A stretch of 64,000 bases of DNA from Embleya scabrispora DSM 41855 (GCF_000372745.1 NZ_KB889695.1:1-64000), one strand, 5' to 3'. Shown: positions 43,507-52,801, counted from the stretch's first letter. Notes: generated by a model from the sequence alone, not told the origin. Numbers and translations are program-made.

Positions 43507-44156
43507 GGCAGGTGAAGGGGCTGCGCGCCGTGGCGGCGATCGTGCTGGCGGGGGTGTGCCTGACGGTGGGCGGGTGCGCGTTCCCGGGCGGGCCGCCGGA
43601 CACCGGCTCCGCCGCCCCGCCCACCGGGGCGACGCGGGCGGCCGCTTCCGGGCCGGGACGGCCCCCGGCCCCCGCCGGGACGGGTGTGCCGTCGGCTTCG
43701 GTCCCGTTCGAACGCCCACCCGCGCGCACGGTGCCACCCCCGGTCGCGGCACGGTCGGACGTGGACTTCGCGGACCCGGCGGCGGTGGCGGCGGCGTTCG
43801 CCGAGGTGTACCTGTCCTACCGCTGGGACCAGGACCAGGCCTGGTGGGGCCGGGAGTTGGCGCGGTTCGCCACCGAGGCCTGGATCCGGGACCTGCCGGC
43901 GCCGGGCGCGGCCCGGGAGAGCGCGGGCTGGCGCGTGTTCGTTGCCACGCGCGGCACGGTCACCGCCCGAGTCGATCACGCCGCGGTGGTCCCCGCCGCG
44001 CCGGGCGGCCCCGGCGTGGCGTTCGTCCAGGTCAGCGCGTGGCAGCTGACGGCACGCGACGGCGAGGTGGACCGCGCGGACGAGGCACCGATCAGCGTCG
44101 AACTACACCGCGCGAACGACGGGGTGTGGCGGGTCGCACGGGCCTGGTCGCTCTGA
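43503..44156 (+). CDS. lipoprotein of the secretion locus
   Basis: This 217-aa protein has signal peptide VKGLRAVAAIVLAGVCLTVG and lipobox TVGGC. A Pro/Ala-rich linker (about 27-85) leads to an extracellular domain (VAAAFAEVYLSYRWDQDQAW ... ISVELHRANDGVWRVARAWS) with the same NTF2-like flavour as the VirB8-like protein at 34684. It would sit on the outer face of the membrane as part of, or next to, the channel. Confidence 0.7.
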   Translation: MRQVKGLRAVAAIVLAGVCLTVGGCAFPGGPPDTGSAAPPTGATRAAASGPGRPPAPAGTGVPSASVPFERPPARTVPPPVAARSDVDFADPAAVAAAFAEVYLSYRWDQDQAWWGRELARFATEAWIRDLPAPGAARESAGWRVFVATRGTVTARVDHAAVVPAAPGGPGVAFVQVSAWQLTARDGEVDRADEAPISVELHRANDGVWRVARAWSL

Positions 44157-44271
44157 GTCGTCCCGCTGACCTGTCTTTCTGACCTGTCCGTGCCGAGCGG
44201 TCGCGCGGAGCGCGGTCGCGGGTTCACCCATGGGTTCTTCGTCTTCACTTTCATGATTTGGGGGTTCGGAG

Positions 44272-45693
44272 GTGGTGCGTTTCGTGGTCTCGGTGCTCGC
44301 CGGGATGCTGCTCTTCATGGTGCTGGTCCCGGTGTTGCTGCTCGGGGGCGGCGACAGCGGTGGTGTGACGCTCGCGGGTTCGGGGGGCGCGCTGCGCGAG
44401 GACGCGAAGATCCCCGCCGAGTACCGGCCGCACATCGAGCAGGCGGCAACCAAGTGCCCGGAACTGAACCCGGCGCTCCTCGCGGCCCAACTCAAGCAGG
44501 AGAGCACGTGGGACCCGCGCGCCGTGAGCAACGTCGGCGCGCAGGGCCTGGCCCAATTCATGCCGGACACGTGGACCACCTACGGCGTCGACGGCAACAA
44601 CGACGGCCGCAAGGACCCGTTCGACCCGATCGACGCCATCTACTCGATGGCCAACTACGACTGCGTGGTCCTCAAGGAGGTCGCCGGCATACCGGGCGAC
44701 CCGATCGACCTGATGCTGGCCGCCTACAACGCCGGCCCGAACGCGGTCCAGCGCCATCAGGGCATCCCGCCGTACGCCCAGACCCAGGAGTATGTGCGCA
44801 TCATCAAGGCCACGGCGGCAGAGCTGGCCGCGTCGGCCGAGACCGGCGAGGGCATGACGGCCATCATCGCCTGGGCCCAGCAGCAATTGGGGACGTCGTA
44901 CTCCTACGGCGGCGACTGCACCGACGCGCACGGCCCGAACATGGCACGGCACTGCGACTGCAGCAGCCTGATGCAGATGGCATACCTGCGCGGAGCCGGG
45001 CTCAAGCTGCCCCGGGACACCTACGGCCAGATCGACGCCGGCCCGAAGGTGACCGGACAGCCGCTGCTTCCCGGCGACCTGGTGTTCCCGAACGAAGGCC
45101 ACGTAGGCATGTACGTGGGCACGATCCCCGGATTCGGCGACGACACGATCATCGAGGCCCCCAAAACCGGCCTCAACGTGCGCTACGCGCACTTCCGGGA
45201 CTCCGGCTACTGGTCGAAAGGCGTGGTCGTGCGCCCCTCGGTCCTGGCGCGACTGGCCGCTGCCCCCCTCGCGAAAACGGGAGGAGGCGAAGGACAGGGC
45301 GGCTGGACGCTACCGCTGGCCTCGTACACGCTGACCGCCCGCTTCGGCCAGTCCGGCGACCGTTGGGCCCACAACCACACCGGCCTGGACTTCGCCGCCG
45401 GCGAAGGCACCGACGTCCGCGCGGTGGGCGGCGGCGAGATCGTCGAGGCGGCCTGGGCCGGGGCGTACGGCAACCGCATCGTCCTGCGCCACGGCGACGG
45501 AACGCTGACCTGGTACTGCCACCTGTCCTCGTTCGTCCGCCCCCAAGGCAGTGTCGCCACCGGCGAGGTCATCGCCAAGGTCGGCTCGACCGGCAACGTC
45601 ACCGGCCCCCACCTGCACCTCGAGGTCCGCCCCGGCGGCGGCGCCCCGATCGACCCGTACGCATGGCTGCAAGGCAAGGGCCTGAAACCGTAA
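44272..45693 (+). CDS. three-domain peptidoglycan hydrolase (transglycosylase + NlpC/P60 + M23)
   Basis: This is a 473-aa secreted or anchored enzyme with an N-terminal TM (about 4-25). Domain 1 (50-180) is lytic transglycosylase-like, with LAAQLKQESTWDPRAVSNVG (catalytic E77), GLAQFMPDTW and AAYNAGPNAV. Domain 2 (195-320) is NlpC/P60, with DCSSLMQMAY (C230) and GHVGMYVG (H277). Domain 3 (345-470) is an M23 metallopeptidase, with HNHTGLDFA (H369, D373) and GPHLHLEV (H447, H449). It can cut both glycan strands and peptide stems and is the VirB1-like enzyme that opens the wall for the secretion machine. GTG at 44272 or 44275 follows GGAGG. Confidence 0.87.
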   Translation: MVRFVVSVLAGMLLFMVLVPVLLLGGGDSGGVTLAGSGGALREDAKIPAEYRPHIEQAATKCPELNPALLAAQLKQESTWDPRAVSNVGAQGLAQFMPDTWTTYGVDGNNDGRKDPFDPIDAIYSMANYDCVVLKEVAGIPGDPIDLMLAAYNAGPNAVQRHQGIPPYAQTQEYVRIIKATAAELAASAETGEGMTAIIAWAQQQLGTSYSYGGDCTDAHGPNMARHCDCSSLMQMAYLRGAGLKLPRDTYGQIDAGPKVTGQPLLPGDLVFPNEGHVGMYVGTIPGFGDDTIIEAPKTGLNVRYAHFRDSGYWSKGVVVRPSVLARLAAAPLAKTGGGEGQGGWTLPLASYTLTARFGQSGDRWAHNHTGLDFAAGEGTDVRAVGGGEIVEAAWAGAYGNRIVLRHGDGTLTWYCHLSSFVRPQGSVATGEVIAKVGSTGNVTGPHLHLEVRPGGGAPIDPYAWLQGKGLKP

Positions 45694-45719
45694 ACAACGC
45701 CCCGACGAGGGAGAATCCG

Positions 45720-45971
45720 ATGACTGGATCCGCGCACGTGGCACGTCGGCGAGGGGAAGCCGCCCGCATCCTGACCATCCTCGAATCCTGGGCCCGAGCC
45801 CACTTATCCGACGCCCACGGCCGAGGCGACCGCAGCGCGATCGCCCACTGGACCCGTGAAACGAACATGTACACCCACGCGCTCGGCTCCCTCCCCGACT
45901 CCGACGCGGAACGCCTCGAGGAACTCATCACCACCCACGGCCCCTTGGCCCGCGAGGTCGCCCGGGCGTGA
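45720..45971 (+). CDS. small helical protein at the end of the secretion locus
   Basis: This 83-aa protein is mostly helical (ARRRGEAARILTILESWARA, ALGSLPDSDAERLEELITTH). ATG 45720 is preceded by GACGAGGGAGA. It is the last gene on the + strand run before CRISPR array E. Function unknown. Confidence 0.55.
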   Translation: MTGSAHVARRRGEAARILTILESWARAHLSDAHGRGDRSAIAHWTRETNMYTHALGSLPDSDAERLEELITTHGPLAREVARA

Positions 45972-46066
45972 ACGGCCCGTACACAGGCCGCTTGTCCTCC
46001 TGGCCCCGCGGCCCGGACCGCCCGGAGCAAACCCCGTCGGGGGCGGACCGAGGGCTGCCATGCTGG

Positions 46067-46156
46067 GAACGTCTCCACGCAAGTGGGGTGAGCCGGGGGA
46101 ACCGGGCCTGTTCCCTGCCGTGTTGCAGAAGTCCCCACGCGAGTGGGGGTGAGCCG
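46067..46156 (+). CRISPR. CRISPR remnant E (2 repeats, 1 spacer)
   Basis: A degenerate repeat (46067-46095, GAACGTCTCCACGCAAGTGG) and a near-consensus repeat (46128-46156) are 61 bp apart with one 32-nt spacer. No leader is seen on either side. Same repeat family and strand as the other four arrays. It may be a decayed array end or a piece copied to this place. Confidence 0.85.
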
Positions 46157-46400
46157 CGTTCAGCCGTCCCGGAGTCGTCCGCGAGCGCTACTGTAATCAG
46201 TACTTAACAGCTCTGGTTCGTGGACGTTGCTCCCGGCTGGGTTGTGCGAGTGCCGGACCGCCACGCCTGTCGTATAGCTGGCGTCCGATGCCTTGCCGTA
46301 GAGCGGCGGGCGGTTCCGGCATGTCGTACGGCGGTCACGTGAGGGCGATTGGCGTTCATATGACCATCGCACGGTCACGCTCGTTGACTTCGTGGTGTGA
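46157..46400. other. intergenic region left of the IS110 element
   Basis: No gene is seen. This belongs to a 422-bp gene-free gap between CRISPR remnant E and the IS110 transposase; its right part contains a long dyad (see the ncRNA entry). An A/T-richer spot TAATCAGTACTTAACAG (about 46194-46210) could hold a promoter. Confidence 0.4.
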
Positions 46401-46476
46401 GCGCACCGCATGGTGATCCCTTGAAGGTGCCGGGCCGTCAAGCCCTGGGGAATAGACAGGGGCCCGTGCGGTGCGC
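46401..46476 (+). ncRNA. structured region upstream of IS110 transposase (candidate bridge RNA)
   Basis: GCGCACCGCA (46401-46410) and TGCGGTGCGC (46467-46476) form a perfect 10-bp stem. The 56-nt loop contains a second hairpin around CCCTGGGGAATAGACAGGGG. It lies about 100 bp before the transposase start, where IS110 elements encode a bridge RNA whose loops pair with target and donor DNA. Seen: dyads and position. Known: IS110 biology. Inferred: that this copy makes such an RNA. Confidence 0.4.
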
Positions 46477-46495
46477 CGGCACCGCGAGAGGTCTT

Positions 46496-47773
46496 CTGAG
46501 ATGTCGGCACCCGATGCCTGTGATTAGCGCGATGCGCGGTTCCGCATGTGCTCTCACCAGCACTGACAACGACAACAGGTGGGGGAATTGACGGTGGTCT
46601 ACTGCGGGATCGACTGGGCCGAGTCGCACCATGACGTCGCCGTGATCAACAATGCGGGCGAGCTGCTGGCCAAGCGCCGCATCACGGACGACGCCGAGGG
46701 CTACAGGATCCTCGCGGATCTGCTCGCCGACCACGGCGACGGCCCGGACGACCGGATCCCGGTCTGCATCGAGACCAACCGCGGTCTGCTCGTCGCGCTG
46801 CTCAATCAGGGCGGACGCAAGGTCTACGCGATCAATCCCATGGCGGCATCCCGCTACAGGGACCGCCACGGCGTCTCGCGGAAGAAATCCGACCCGGGTG
46901 ACGCCCTGGTCCTGGCGAACATCCTGCGCACCGACATGCACGTACACCGGCCGATTCCCGCCGACACTCCGCAGGCCAGAGCGGTGGCGGTCCTGGCGCG
47001 TGCCCAGCAGGAGGCACAGTGGAACCGGCAGCAGATGTCGAATCAGGTCCGCTCGCTGCTGCGCGAGTACTACCCGGCTGCCCTGTACGCCTTCGCCACC
47101 TGGACCAACCCACTGACCAGGCCCGAGGCACGCGAGATCCTGCGCATCGCCCCGACTCCGGCCAGGGGTGCCAAGCTGACCATCGCGCTACTGCGCGTCG
47201 CCCTGGTGCGCGCCGGCCGCAGCCGAGGCATCGAGGCCGCCATGGGTGCCCAACTCCTCGGCCTGTTGCGGCAGCTCGACGCCGCCCGCATCGCGGCCGA
47301 CGAACTCGCCGCCTGGGCCGAGGCGGCGTTCCGCGAACACCCGGATTCGAAGATCATGCTGTCGTTTCCCGGCATCGGCACACAACTCGGAGCGCGCATC
47401 CTGGTCGAGATCGGCGACGATCGCTCCCGCTTCTCCGACGCCCGAGCCCTCAACGCTTATGCCGGTTCCGCGCCCATCACCCGGGCATCGGGAAGAAACG
47501 CCACGTCGGACGCCGCATGGTCAAGAACGACCGACTCAACCACGCGGGCTCTGTGGTCCTTCGCCCCCTCAACGCATCCGAGGGAGCCAACGGCCCACTA
47601 CCGGGCCCGCCGAGAACGCGGAGACTGGCACGCAGCTGGCCTCCGGCACTTCTTCAACCGGATGATCGGACAGCTCTTCCACTGCCTTCAGAGAGGCGAA
47701 GTGTTCGAAGAACATGAGGCGTTCCCCTCCGCGCTGAGGGATGCGGCTTGACTTCTCAGACCCCTGAGATGTC
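46496..47773 (+). mobile_element. IS110-family insertion sequence (boundaries tentative)
   Basis: The transposase is surrounded by a 10-bp direct repeat CTGAGATGTC at 46496-46505 and 47764-47773, which may mark the ends. IS110 elements lack terminal inverted repeats and often show only a short shared core, so this is a suggestion. If correct, the element is about 1.27 kb, but the structured upstream region would lie partly outside. Confidence 0.4.
46579..47751 (+). CDS. IS110-family transposase (DEDD), internally frameshifted
   Basis: This is a 390-aa open frame. The N-terminal DEDD/RuvC-like domain has VYCGIDWAESHHDVAVINNA and SRKKSDPGDALVLANILRTD. The C-terminal Tnp20 domain has FPGIGTQLGARILVEIGDDR and SDARALNAYAGSAPITRASG. 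From about 47495 the family sequence switches frames (GKKRHVGRRMVKNDRLNHAG, PLNASEGAN) and returns at HYRARRERGDW near 47600. Paired indels therefore leave the frame open but scramble about 35 residues around the C-terminal active region. Probably inactive, or the sequence has errors. Confidence 0.8.
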   Translation: MGELTVVYCGIDWAESHHDVAVINNAGELLAKRRITDDAEGYRILADLLADHGDGPDDRIPVCIETNRGLLVALLNQGGRKVYAINPMAASRYRDRHGVSRKKSDPGDALVLANILRTDMHVHRPIPADTPQARAVAVLARAQQEAQWNRQQMSNQVRSLLREYYPAALYAFATWTNPLTRPEAREILRIAPTPARGAKLTIALLRVALVRAGRSRGIEAAMGAQLLGLLRQLDAARIAADELAAWAEAAFREHPDSKIMLSFPGIGTQLGARILVEIGDDRSRFSDARALNAYAGSAPITRASGRNATSDAAWSRTTDSTTRALWSFAPSTHPREPTAHYRARRERGDWHAAGLRHFFNRMIGQLFHCLQRGEVFEEHEAFPSALRDAA

Positions 47774-47893
47774 TACGGCCAGGTGGCGTGTAGCTCTAAG
47801 TAATCATCTGACAACAGATATGTGCTTCTGGTCTTCGCTCCGGTTCCGCCTGGCCGCTCTGTGGTGATCCTAGTGGTTGGGCAAAGAGCGCGG

Positions 47894-48060
47894 GTCCGGC
47901 AGGACTGGGAGCCGGAAGACCTGATCGAGGTCTGGACGTTGCTCGAAGACGACATGAAGAAGGGTCCGGAACAAATCCGGGGTGACCCGGTTGGGCTTCG
48001 CGCTGTTGCTCAAGTTTTTCGAGGTGGAGGCCCGGTTCCCGAAGTCTGCCAAGGAGATGC
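47894..48060 (+). pseudogene. 5' fragment of a Tn3-family transposase
   Basis: VRQDWEPEDLIEVWTLLEDD is followed, after a frame change near 47960, by RLGFALLLKFFEVEARFPKS. This aligns with the start of the intact transposase at 49482 ([40 protein letters not shown]). The rest is absent. It is a relic of an older related Tn3 element. Confidence 0.65.
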
Positions 48061-48360
48061 TCAGCCAGCCTGGCACGCCTGCCGGATCCGCACCGTGCAC
48101 GCCGTCAACTCCGTGCCGGGCCGGGGTCAGAACAATGCCTCCGGCGGGCCACCCTGCGGAGGGGAGGGGCCCTGGCCCGTGCCGGGCGGAACCCACCGTT
48201 CGGGGTTGGGTGGTGACGGGGGCGCTGGTGGGAGAACTGGCAGGAGTTCGATGGGCTGTCCGCCCCCGAAGAACACAGCGGCAGCCGCCGTGGTGGTCCG
48301 GACCGGCCATGCCGGAGGGCACCGCCGACAGGATCGTAATGGCTTCTTGACGACTCGTGA

Positions 48361-48382
48361 GACGTAATGAAAGCATTACGTC
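48361..48382. promoter_or_regulatory. perfect palindrome before the HTH gene
   Basis: GACGTAATG and CATTACGTC are perfect 9-bp arms around AAAG. The dyad ends 1 bp before the ATG of the HTH protein at 48384, in unusually A/T-rich surroundings. Position favours an operator for autoregulation at the translation start. Confidence 0.55.
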
Positions 48383-48383
48383 C

Positions 48384-48896
48384 ATGGCAGCGTATGACTT
48401 CGACGGGCACCGCTTCGCTTCCGAGGCCACGGTGGACTACCGCGACCCCGACGCCCCCATCGAGGGCCTGGTTGCCACCTGCAGCTGCGGCTGGCGCGGC
48501 GGCGAAGGCCCTCAGCACATAGAACGTGGCCGACCCGGTGGCTCCTACCACCTGTACAACCCATACGACGTCGGCGAGGCCGAACAGGCCGCCAAGAACG
48601 AGTGGCTGGACGAGCACATCACCGAGTTCGGCCCCCTCGCTCCGGCCGCACTTGCGGACCAGATCCGCAGCATCGGCGAACAGCTCGACACCCTGATCCG
48701 GGAAGACCAGCCGATGGCCGCCCTGGCCGCGATCCGCCTGTCCGACGGCTACTTCGCCCGCCAGGCCCGTGACGCGGCCCTTCGGGCCAGCTTCCTGGAC
48801 AACTCCTGGTCGGAGATCGGCGAGGCGCTCGGCATCTCCAAGCAGGCTGCCTGGGAGCGATACGGCAAAGCCCGCCCACAGAAGACCGCGAGTTGA
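48384..48896 (+). CDS. small HTH-domain protein
   Basis: This is a 170-aa protein. The N-terminal half has a compact Cys/Trp/His-containing part (LVATCSCGWRGGEG, the 'C-x-C-GW' pattern of small actinomycete proteins). The C-terminal half ends with an HTH: NSWSEIGEALGISKQAAWER YGKA. ATG 48384 follows directly on a perfect palindrome. An upstream in-frame ATG at 48357 would add nine residues across that palindrome. Probably a DNA-binding regulator that acts on its own promoter; partner genes unknown. Confidence 0.6.
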   Translation: MAAYDFDGHRFASEATVDYRDPDAPIEGLVATCSCGWRGGEGPQHIERGRPGGSYHLYNPYDVGEAEQAAKNEWLDEHITEFGPLAPAALADQIRSIGEQLDTLIREDQPMAALAAIRLSDGYFARQARDAALRASFLDNSWSEIGEALGISKQAAWERYGKARPQKTAS

Positions 48897-48998
48897 CGCC
48901 CTTGCCCGGCAAGGAGGCGTTCCGCCGGATATCTGCACAGCCTGTCCCGAGCGACTCCTACGCTCGATCACCTGGATCACCCGACACGAAGGACGCCA

Positions 48999-49196
48999 AT
49001 GGACACCCCAAGCCAGCCCCAGCCACTCACCGTTCTGCAGGCGGTCATGCTCGGCACCGTTGCGGTAATCACCATCGCAGCGTCCTCGGCCGCGCTGTGG
49101 GGAAACGCTGAACAGAGCGACCGCGGCTTCCGACTCCTGAACTTGCTGCACAACCGCAGTGAGACCGAGCTCCCGCCCGCAGAGTCGGACCTGTAG
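48999..49196 (+). CDS. small single-TM protein
   Basis: This 65-aa protein has a TM helix at about residues 12-33 (VLQAVMLGTVAVITIAASSA) and a polar tail. AAGGA lies 6 nt before ATG 48999. It follows the HTH gene at 102 bp on the same strand and may be co-transcribed. Function unknown. Confidence 0.5.
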   Translation: MDTPSQPQPLTVLQAVMLGTVAVITIAASSAALWGNAEQSDRGFRLLNLLHNRSETELPPAESDL

Positions 49197-49257
49197 GCCG
49201 AGTTCTCGTATAGCTGCCGCCACCCGACAAGTATCAGGGAGTTACTGACTGTTACAT

Positions 49258-49358
49258 CTAGCGATGAGGTTGGGTGAGGGCGACGAAGTCGGCGTGAGCT
49301 TGCTCGACGGCTTCCGGGTGCGCCTGGCGCTTCTCGTGGTCGGCGAGCGCGCGGTAGA
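49258..49358 (-). pseudogene. 3' end of a serine recombinase split by the Tn3 transposon
   Basis: The minus strand reads YRALADHEKRQAHPEAVEQA, then HADFVALTQPHR and stop. It is the end of the recombinase whose upstream part lies at 55012-55235, beyond the Tn3 transposon. The 5 bp at 49354-49358 (GTAGA) are the target duplication. Joining the two parts gives ...NPGLASIYRALADHEKRQA, a normal resolvase HTH. Confidence 0.75.
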
Positions 49359-49395
49359 GGCCCCGGTCTCCTATCTCTGGCCCACGGTGCAAAGT
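49359..49395 (+). repeat. left terminal inverted repeat of the Tn3 transposon
   Basis: Begins GGCCCCGGTCTCCTATCTCT and ends GGTGCAAAGT. It matches the complement of 54975-55011 at 36 of 37 positions. Confidence 0.93.
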
Positions 49396-49481
49396 GGCCG
49401 TCGCTCCCTTGTCCGGGCCCGTTGCTTCATGGTCGGCCACCTCGTTAGGCCGAACGAGTAGTCGGCGGAGGGGGAGCGTTC

Positions 49482-52466
49482 ATGCGTCGGGAGTGGTCCT
49501 CCGAGGACGTGGTGGCGTGCTGGACGCCGGTAGGCAGTGACTGGGACCTGGTCGCAAACAAGTCCGGTCCGACCCGACTCGGCTTCGTGCTGATGCTGAA
49601 GTTCTTCGAGCTGGAAGGCCGGTTTCCCCAGTTCGTGGAGGAGTTCCCTCAGGCTGCGGTCGACTATGTGGCCGACGTCGTCAAGGTGTCGGCGGAGGAC
49701 TTGGCGAAGTACGAGCTGTCGTCCCGCTCGGCGAAGGGGCACCGTACGCAGATCCGCGAGGCCCTCGGGTTCCGCCCCGCGACCCGTGCGGACGAGGAAC
49801 GGCTGACCGCCTGGCTCGCCGATGACGTCTGCCCGGTGGAACTGGTGGAGGACCGGTTGCGCGAGGCCCTGCTCGTGCAGTGCCGCAGTGACCGCATCGA
49901 GCCCCCGGGCCGTGTCGAGCGGATCGTGGCCACGGCACGGGCACGGGCGGACCGCGTCTTCTGCGCGCAGACCGTCGCGCGTCTGGGCGAGGTGTGCGCC
50001 GACCGCCTCCTGGCGCTGGTCGTGGAGGGCAACGAGGACGGCACGGCGCTGCTGGCCTCGCTGAAGCGGGACCCGGGCGCGGTGGGGCTGGACTCGCTGC
50101 TGACGGAGATCGTCAAGCTGACCGCCGTACGGCAACTCGGTCTGCCGGACGGGACGTTCGCGAACTGCTCGGAGAAGCTGGTGACCGCGTGGCGGGCGCG
50201 GGCGATCAAGATGTACCCCTCGGACTTCCGGGATGCGGGCGAGGACGTACGGACCACCCTGCTGGCCGCCCTGTGCGCGTCCCGCCAGGCGGAGATCACC
50301 GACGCCCTGGTGGAACTGCTCGTCGCCCTGGTCCACAAGATCAACGCCCGTGCCGAGCGGCGGGTCGAGCGACAGCTGACGGCGGAGCTGAAGAAGGTAC
50401 GGGGCAAGGAGGGCATCCTCTTCAAGCTCGCCGACGCGGCGGTAGGACGGCCCGAGGGGACCGTACGAGCCGTGCTGTACCCGGTGGTCGGGGAGAAGAC
50501 GCTGCGCGACCTGATCGCCGAGGCGAAGGCGAACGAGAAGGCGTTCAAGGCGAAGGTCCGCACCACACTGCGGTCCTCCTACAGCTCGTACTACCGGCAG
50601 ATGCTGCCGCCGCTGCTGCGGACACTGGGCTTCAGGTGCAACAACACCGCCTACCGGCCCGTGATGGACGCGCTCGTACTGCTGGAGAAGTACGCCGGCG
50701 TCGACGGCAAGACCCGCTTCTACGACGCGTCCGACGCGGTGCCGATCGGCGGTGTCGTACGCAAGGACTGGCGCGAGGCGGTCGTCGACGAAAAGGGCCG
50801 GACCGAGCGCATCCCGTACGAGCTGTGCGTGCTGGTGGCGGTGCGGGACGCGATCAGGCGCCGTGAGATCTACGTCGAGGGTGCGGCCCGGTGGTGCGAC
50901 CCGGAGGACGACTTGCCCGGTGACTTCGAGTCCGCCCGTACCGTGCACTACGCCGCGATCCGCCAGCCCGAGGACCCCGGGGAGTTCGTCGCCGGGCTGA
51001 AGCAGCGGATGACGGACTCTCTGGACCGGCTGTCGGCGGCGCTCGCGGACGGCAGTGCGGGCGGGGTGAAGGTCACCACCCGCAAGGGCGAGCCGTGGAT
51101 CACCGTGCCGAAGCTGGAGCCGCTGGACGAGCCCACCGGCCTGGCGGCCCTGAAGGACGAGGTCGTACAACGGTGGGGCGTGCTCGATCTCCTGGACGTG
51201 CTGAAGAACGCCGACTTCCTGACCGGCTTCACCGACGAGTTCTCCTCGGTCGCCGCGTACGAGCGCATCGACCGCGCCACCCTCCAGCGGCGCCTGCTGC
51301 TCGCGCTGTTCGCCCTGGGCACGAACATGGGCATCCGGGCGATCGTGGCGACCGGCGAGCACGGCGAGAGCGAGGCCGCGCTGCGGCACGTGCGCCGGCA
51401 CTTCATCACCGTCGACAACCTGCGCGCCGCAGTGACCAAGATGGTCAACGGCACGTTCGCCGCACGGGACGCCGCATGGTGGGGGCAGGGCACCGCGTGC
51501 GCTTCGGACTCGAAGAAGTTCGGGTCCTGGTCCTCGAATTTCATGACCGAGTACCACGCCCGCTACGGCGGCAACGGCGTGATGATCTACTGGCACGTGG
51601 AGCGGAAGAACGTCTGCATCTACTCCCAGCTCAAGAGCTGTTCGTCGTCCGAGGTTGCGGCGATGATCGAGGGCCTGCTGCGGCACTGCACGGACGCCGA
51701 GATCGAGTCGAACTACGTCGACACCCACGGCGCGAGCGTCGTCGGATTCGCCTTCACCGAGCTGCTCAGCTTCCGCCTGCTGCCCCGGCTGAAGAACATC
51801 GGCAGCATCCGCCTGTACCGCCCGGACGACACCCCGCCCGGCTGGCCCGCGCTCGGCGGCTCCCTGACCCGTCCGATCCGCTGGGACCTGATCGAGCAGC
51901 AGTACGACCAGACGGTCAAGTACGCCACCGCCCTGCGCCTGGGGACGGCGGAGGCTGAGCAGGTGCTGCGGCGCTTCACCCGCGGCGGCCCCAAGCACCC
52001 CACCTACGCCGCGCTCGAAGAACTCGGCCGCGCCGTACGCACCATCTTCGCCTGCGACTACCTGGCCAGCCCCGCCCTGCGCCGTGAGATCCACGGCGGC
52101 CTCCAGGTCGTTGAGAACTGGAACTCGGCGAACACCGTGCTCCACTACGGCAAGGACGGTGCCCTGACCGGCCCGGACAGGGAGCACGCCGAGACGTCGA
52201 TGCTCGCGCTACACCTGCTCCAGTCCAGCCTCGTGCACGTCAACACGCTGCTGCTCCAGCAGGTCCTGGCCGAGCCGAAGTGGGCGAAGAAGCTTTCGGA
52301 CGAGGACCGACGCGGCCTGACCGCGCTGTTCTGGTCCAACGTCAACCCGTACGGCACCTTCCGTCTGGACATGGACAAGCGGCTCAACCTCGGGGCGGTC
52401 GCCGCCGTGCCCCGCCCCCGAACACCGGCGGACACCAGCGCCCGATCGACCACGGGGACACGATGA
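49482..52466 (+). CDS. tnpA: Tn3-family transposase TnpA
   Basis: This is a 994-aa full-length Tn3 transposase (family about 950-1010 aa). The N-terminal DUF4158-type region ([20 protein letters not shown]) is followed by the large DDE domain from about residue 590. The first Asp is in [13 protein letters not shown] (about 678), the second in [13 protein letters not shown] (about 746), and the family end has [19 protein letters not shown] 49482 follows GGAGGGGGAG. It binds the 37-bp ends and forms cointegrates that the resolvase at 54082 would separate. It overlaps the next small gene by 4 bp. Confidence 0.93.
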   Translation: MRREWSSEDVVACWTPVGSDWDLVANKSGPTRLGFVLMLKFFELEGRFPQFVEEFPQAAVDYVADVVKVSAEDLAKYELSSRSAKGHRTQIREALGFRPATRADEERLTAWLADDVCPVELVEDRLREALLVQCRSDRIEPPGRVERIVATARARADRVFCAQTVARLGEVCADRLLALVVEGNEDGTALLASLKRDPGAVGLDSLLTEIVKLTAVRQLGLPDGTFANCSEKLVTAWRARAIKMYPSDFRDAGEDVRTTLLAALCASRQAEITDALVELLVALVHKINARAERRVERQLTAELKKVRGKEGILFKLADAAVGRPEGTVRAVLYPVVGEKTLRDLIAEAKANEKAFKAKVRTTLRSSYSSYYRQMLPPLLRTLGFRCNNTAYRPVMDALVLLEKYAGVDGKTRFYDASDAVPIGGVVRKDWREAVVDEKGRTERIPYELCVLVAVRDAIRRREIYVEGAARWCDPEDDLPGDFESARTVHYAAIRQPEDPGEFVAGLKQRMTDSLDRLSAALADGSAGGVKVTTRKGEPWITVPKLEPLDEPTGLAALKDEVVQRWGVLDLLDVLKNADFLTGFTDEFSSVAAYERIDRATLQRRLLLALFALGTNMGIRAIVATGEHGESEAALRHVRRHFITVDNLRAAVTKMVNGTFAARDAAWWGQGTACASDSKKFGSWSSNFMTEYHARYGGNGVMIYWHVERKNVCIYSQLKSCSSSEVAAMIEGLLRHCTDAEIESNYVDTHGASVVGFAFTELLSFRLLPRLKNIGSIRLYRPDDTPPGWPALGGSLTRPIRWDLIEQQYDQTVKYATALRLGTAEAEQVLRRFTRGGPKHPTYAALEELGRAVRTIFACDYLASPALRREIHGGLQVVENWNSANTVLHYGKDGALTGPDREHAETSMLALHLLQSSLVHVNTLLLQQVLAEPKWAKKLSDEDRRGLTALFWSNVNPYGTFRLDMDKRLNLGAVAAVPRPRTPADTSARSTTGTR

Positions 52467-52801
52467 AGAACACCCAGGACTTCCAGGACCTCACCGACCC
52501 TTGGATGAACGAGGCCGCGTGGCGGGCGCTCGACCTGATGCGCGCCTACGCGGCCCGGGACCGCGTCGCGATCGTCGAACACCTGGCGCACCTGGAGGCG
52601 GACCAGCTGGAGTTCACCGCGGGCGTGCTCCGCAACACCTACAACGACACCCTCCAGGTCCTGGGGGAGACCGGCCGCCCGCACAACCCGGCCACCGTGG
52701 TCCGCCAGGCGGTGCGGACGGTGTCGGTCTTGTCGGCTGGGACGGCTGGGCGGTGCCCGCCCTTCTTGTCCTTGGCCTCGGCGGCCCGGAGCCCGTCGTA
52801 G
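52463..52801 (+). CDS. small protein coupled to tnpA
   Basis: This 112-aa protein starts [20 protein letters not shown], with a helical middle ([40 protein letters not shown]). Its ATG overlaps the tnpA stop region. After about residue 88 the composition turns atypical. In another frame, 52753-52932 reads [40 protein letters not shown] and stops at 52932. That tail looks like the C-terminus of a different Tn3 transposase, so either the small gene is frameshifted or a transposase relic follows it. Confidence 0.55.
   Translation: MKNTQDFQDLTDPWMNEAAWRALDLMRAYAARDRVAIVEHLAHLEADQLEFTAGVLRNTYNDTLQVLGETGRPHNPATVVRQAVRTVSVLSAGTAGRCPPFLSLASAARSPS

Noticed and set aside
49371-52187. A 938-codon open frame on the minus strand opposite tnpA
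   Set aside because: Same antisense effect; the + strand encodes a full Tn3 transposase with catalytic motifs.
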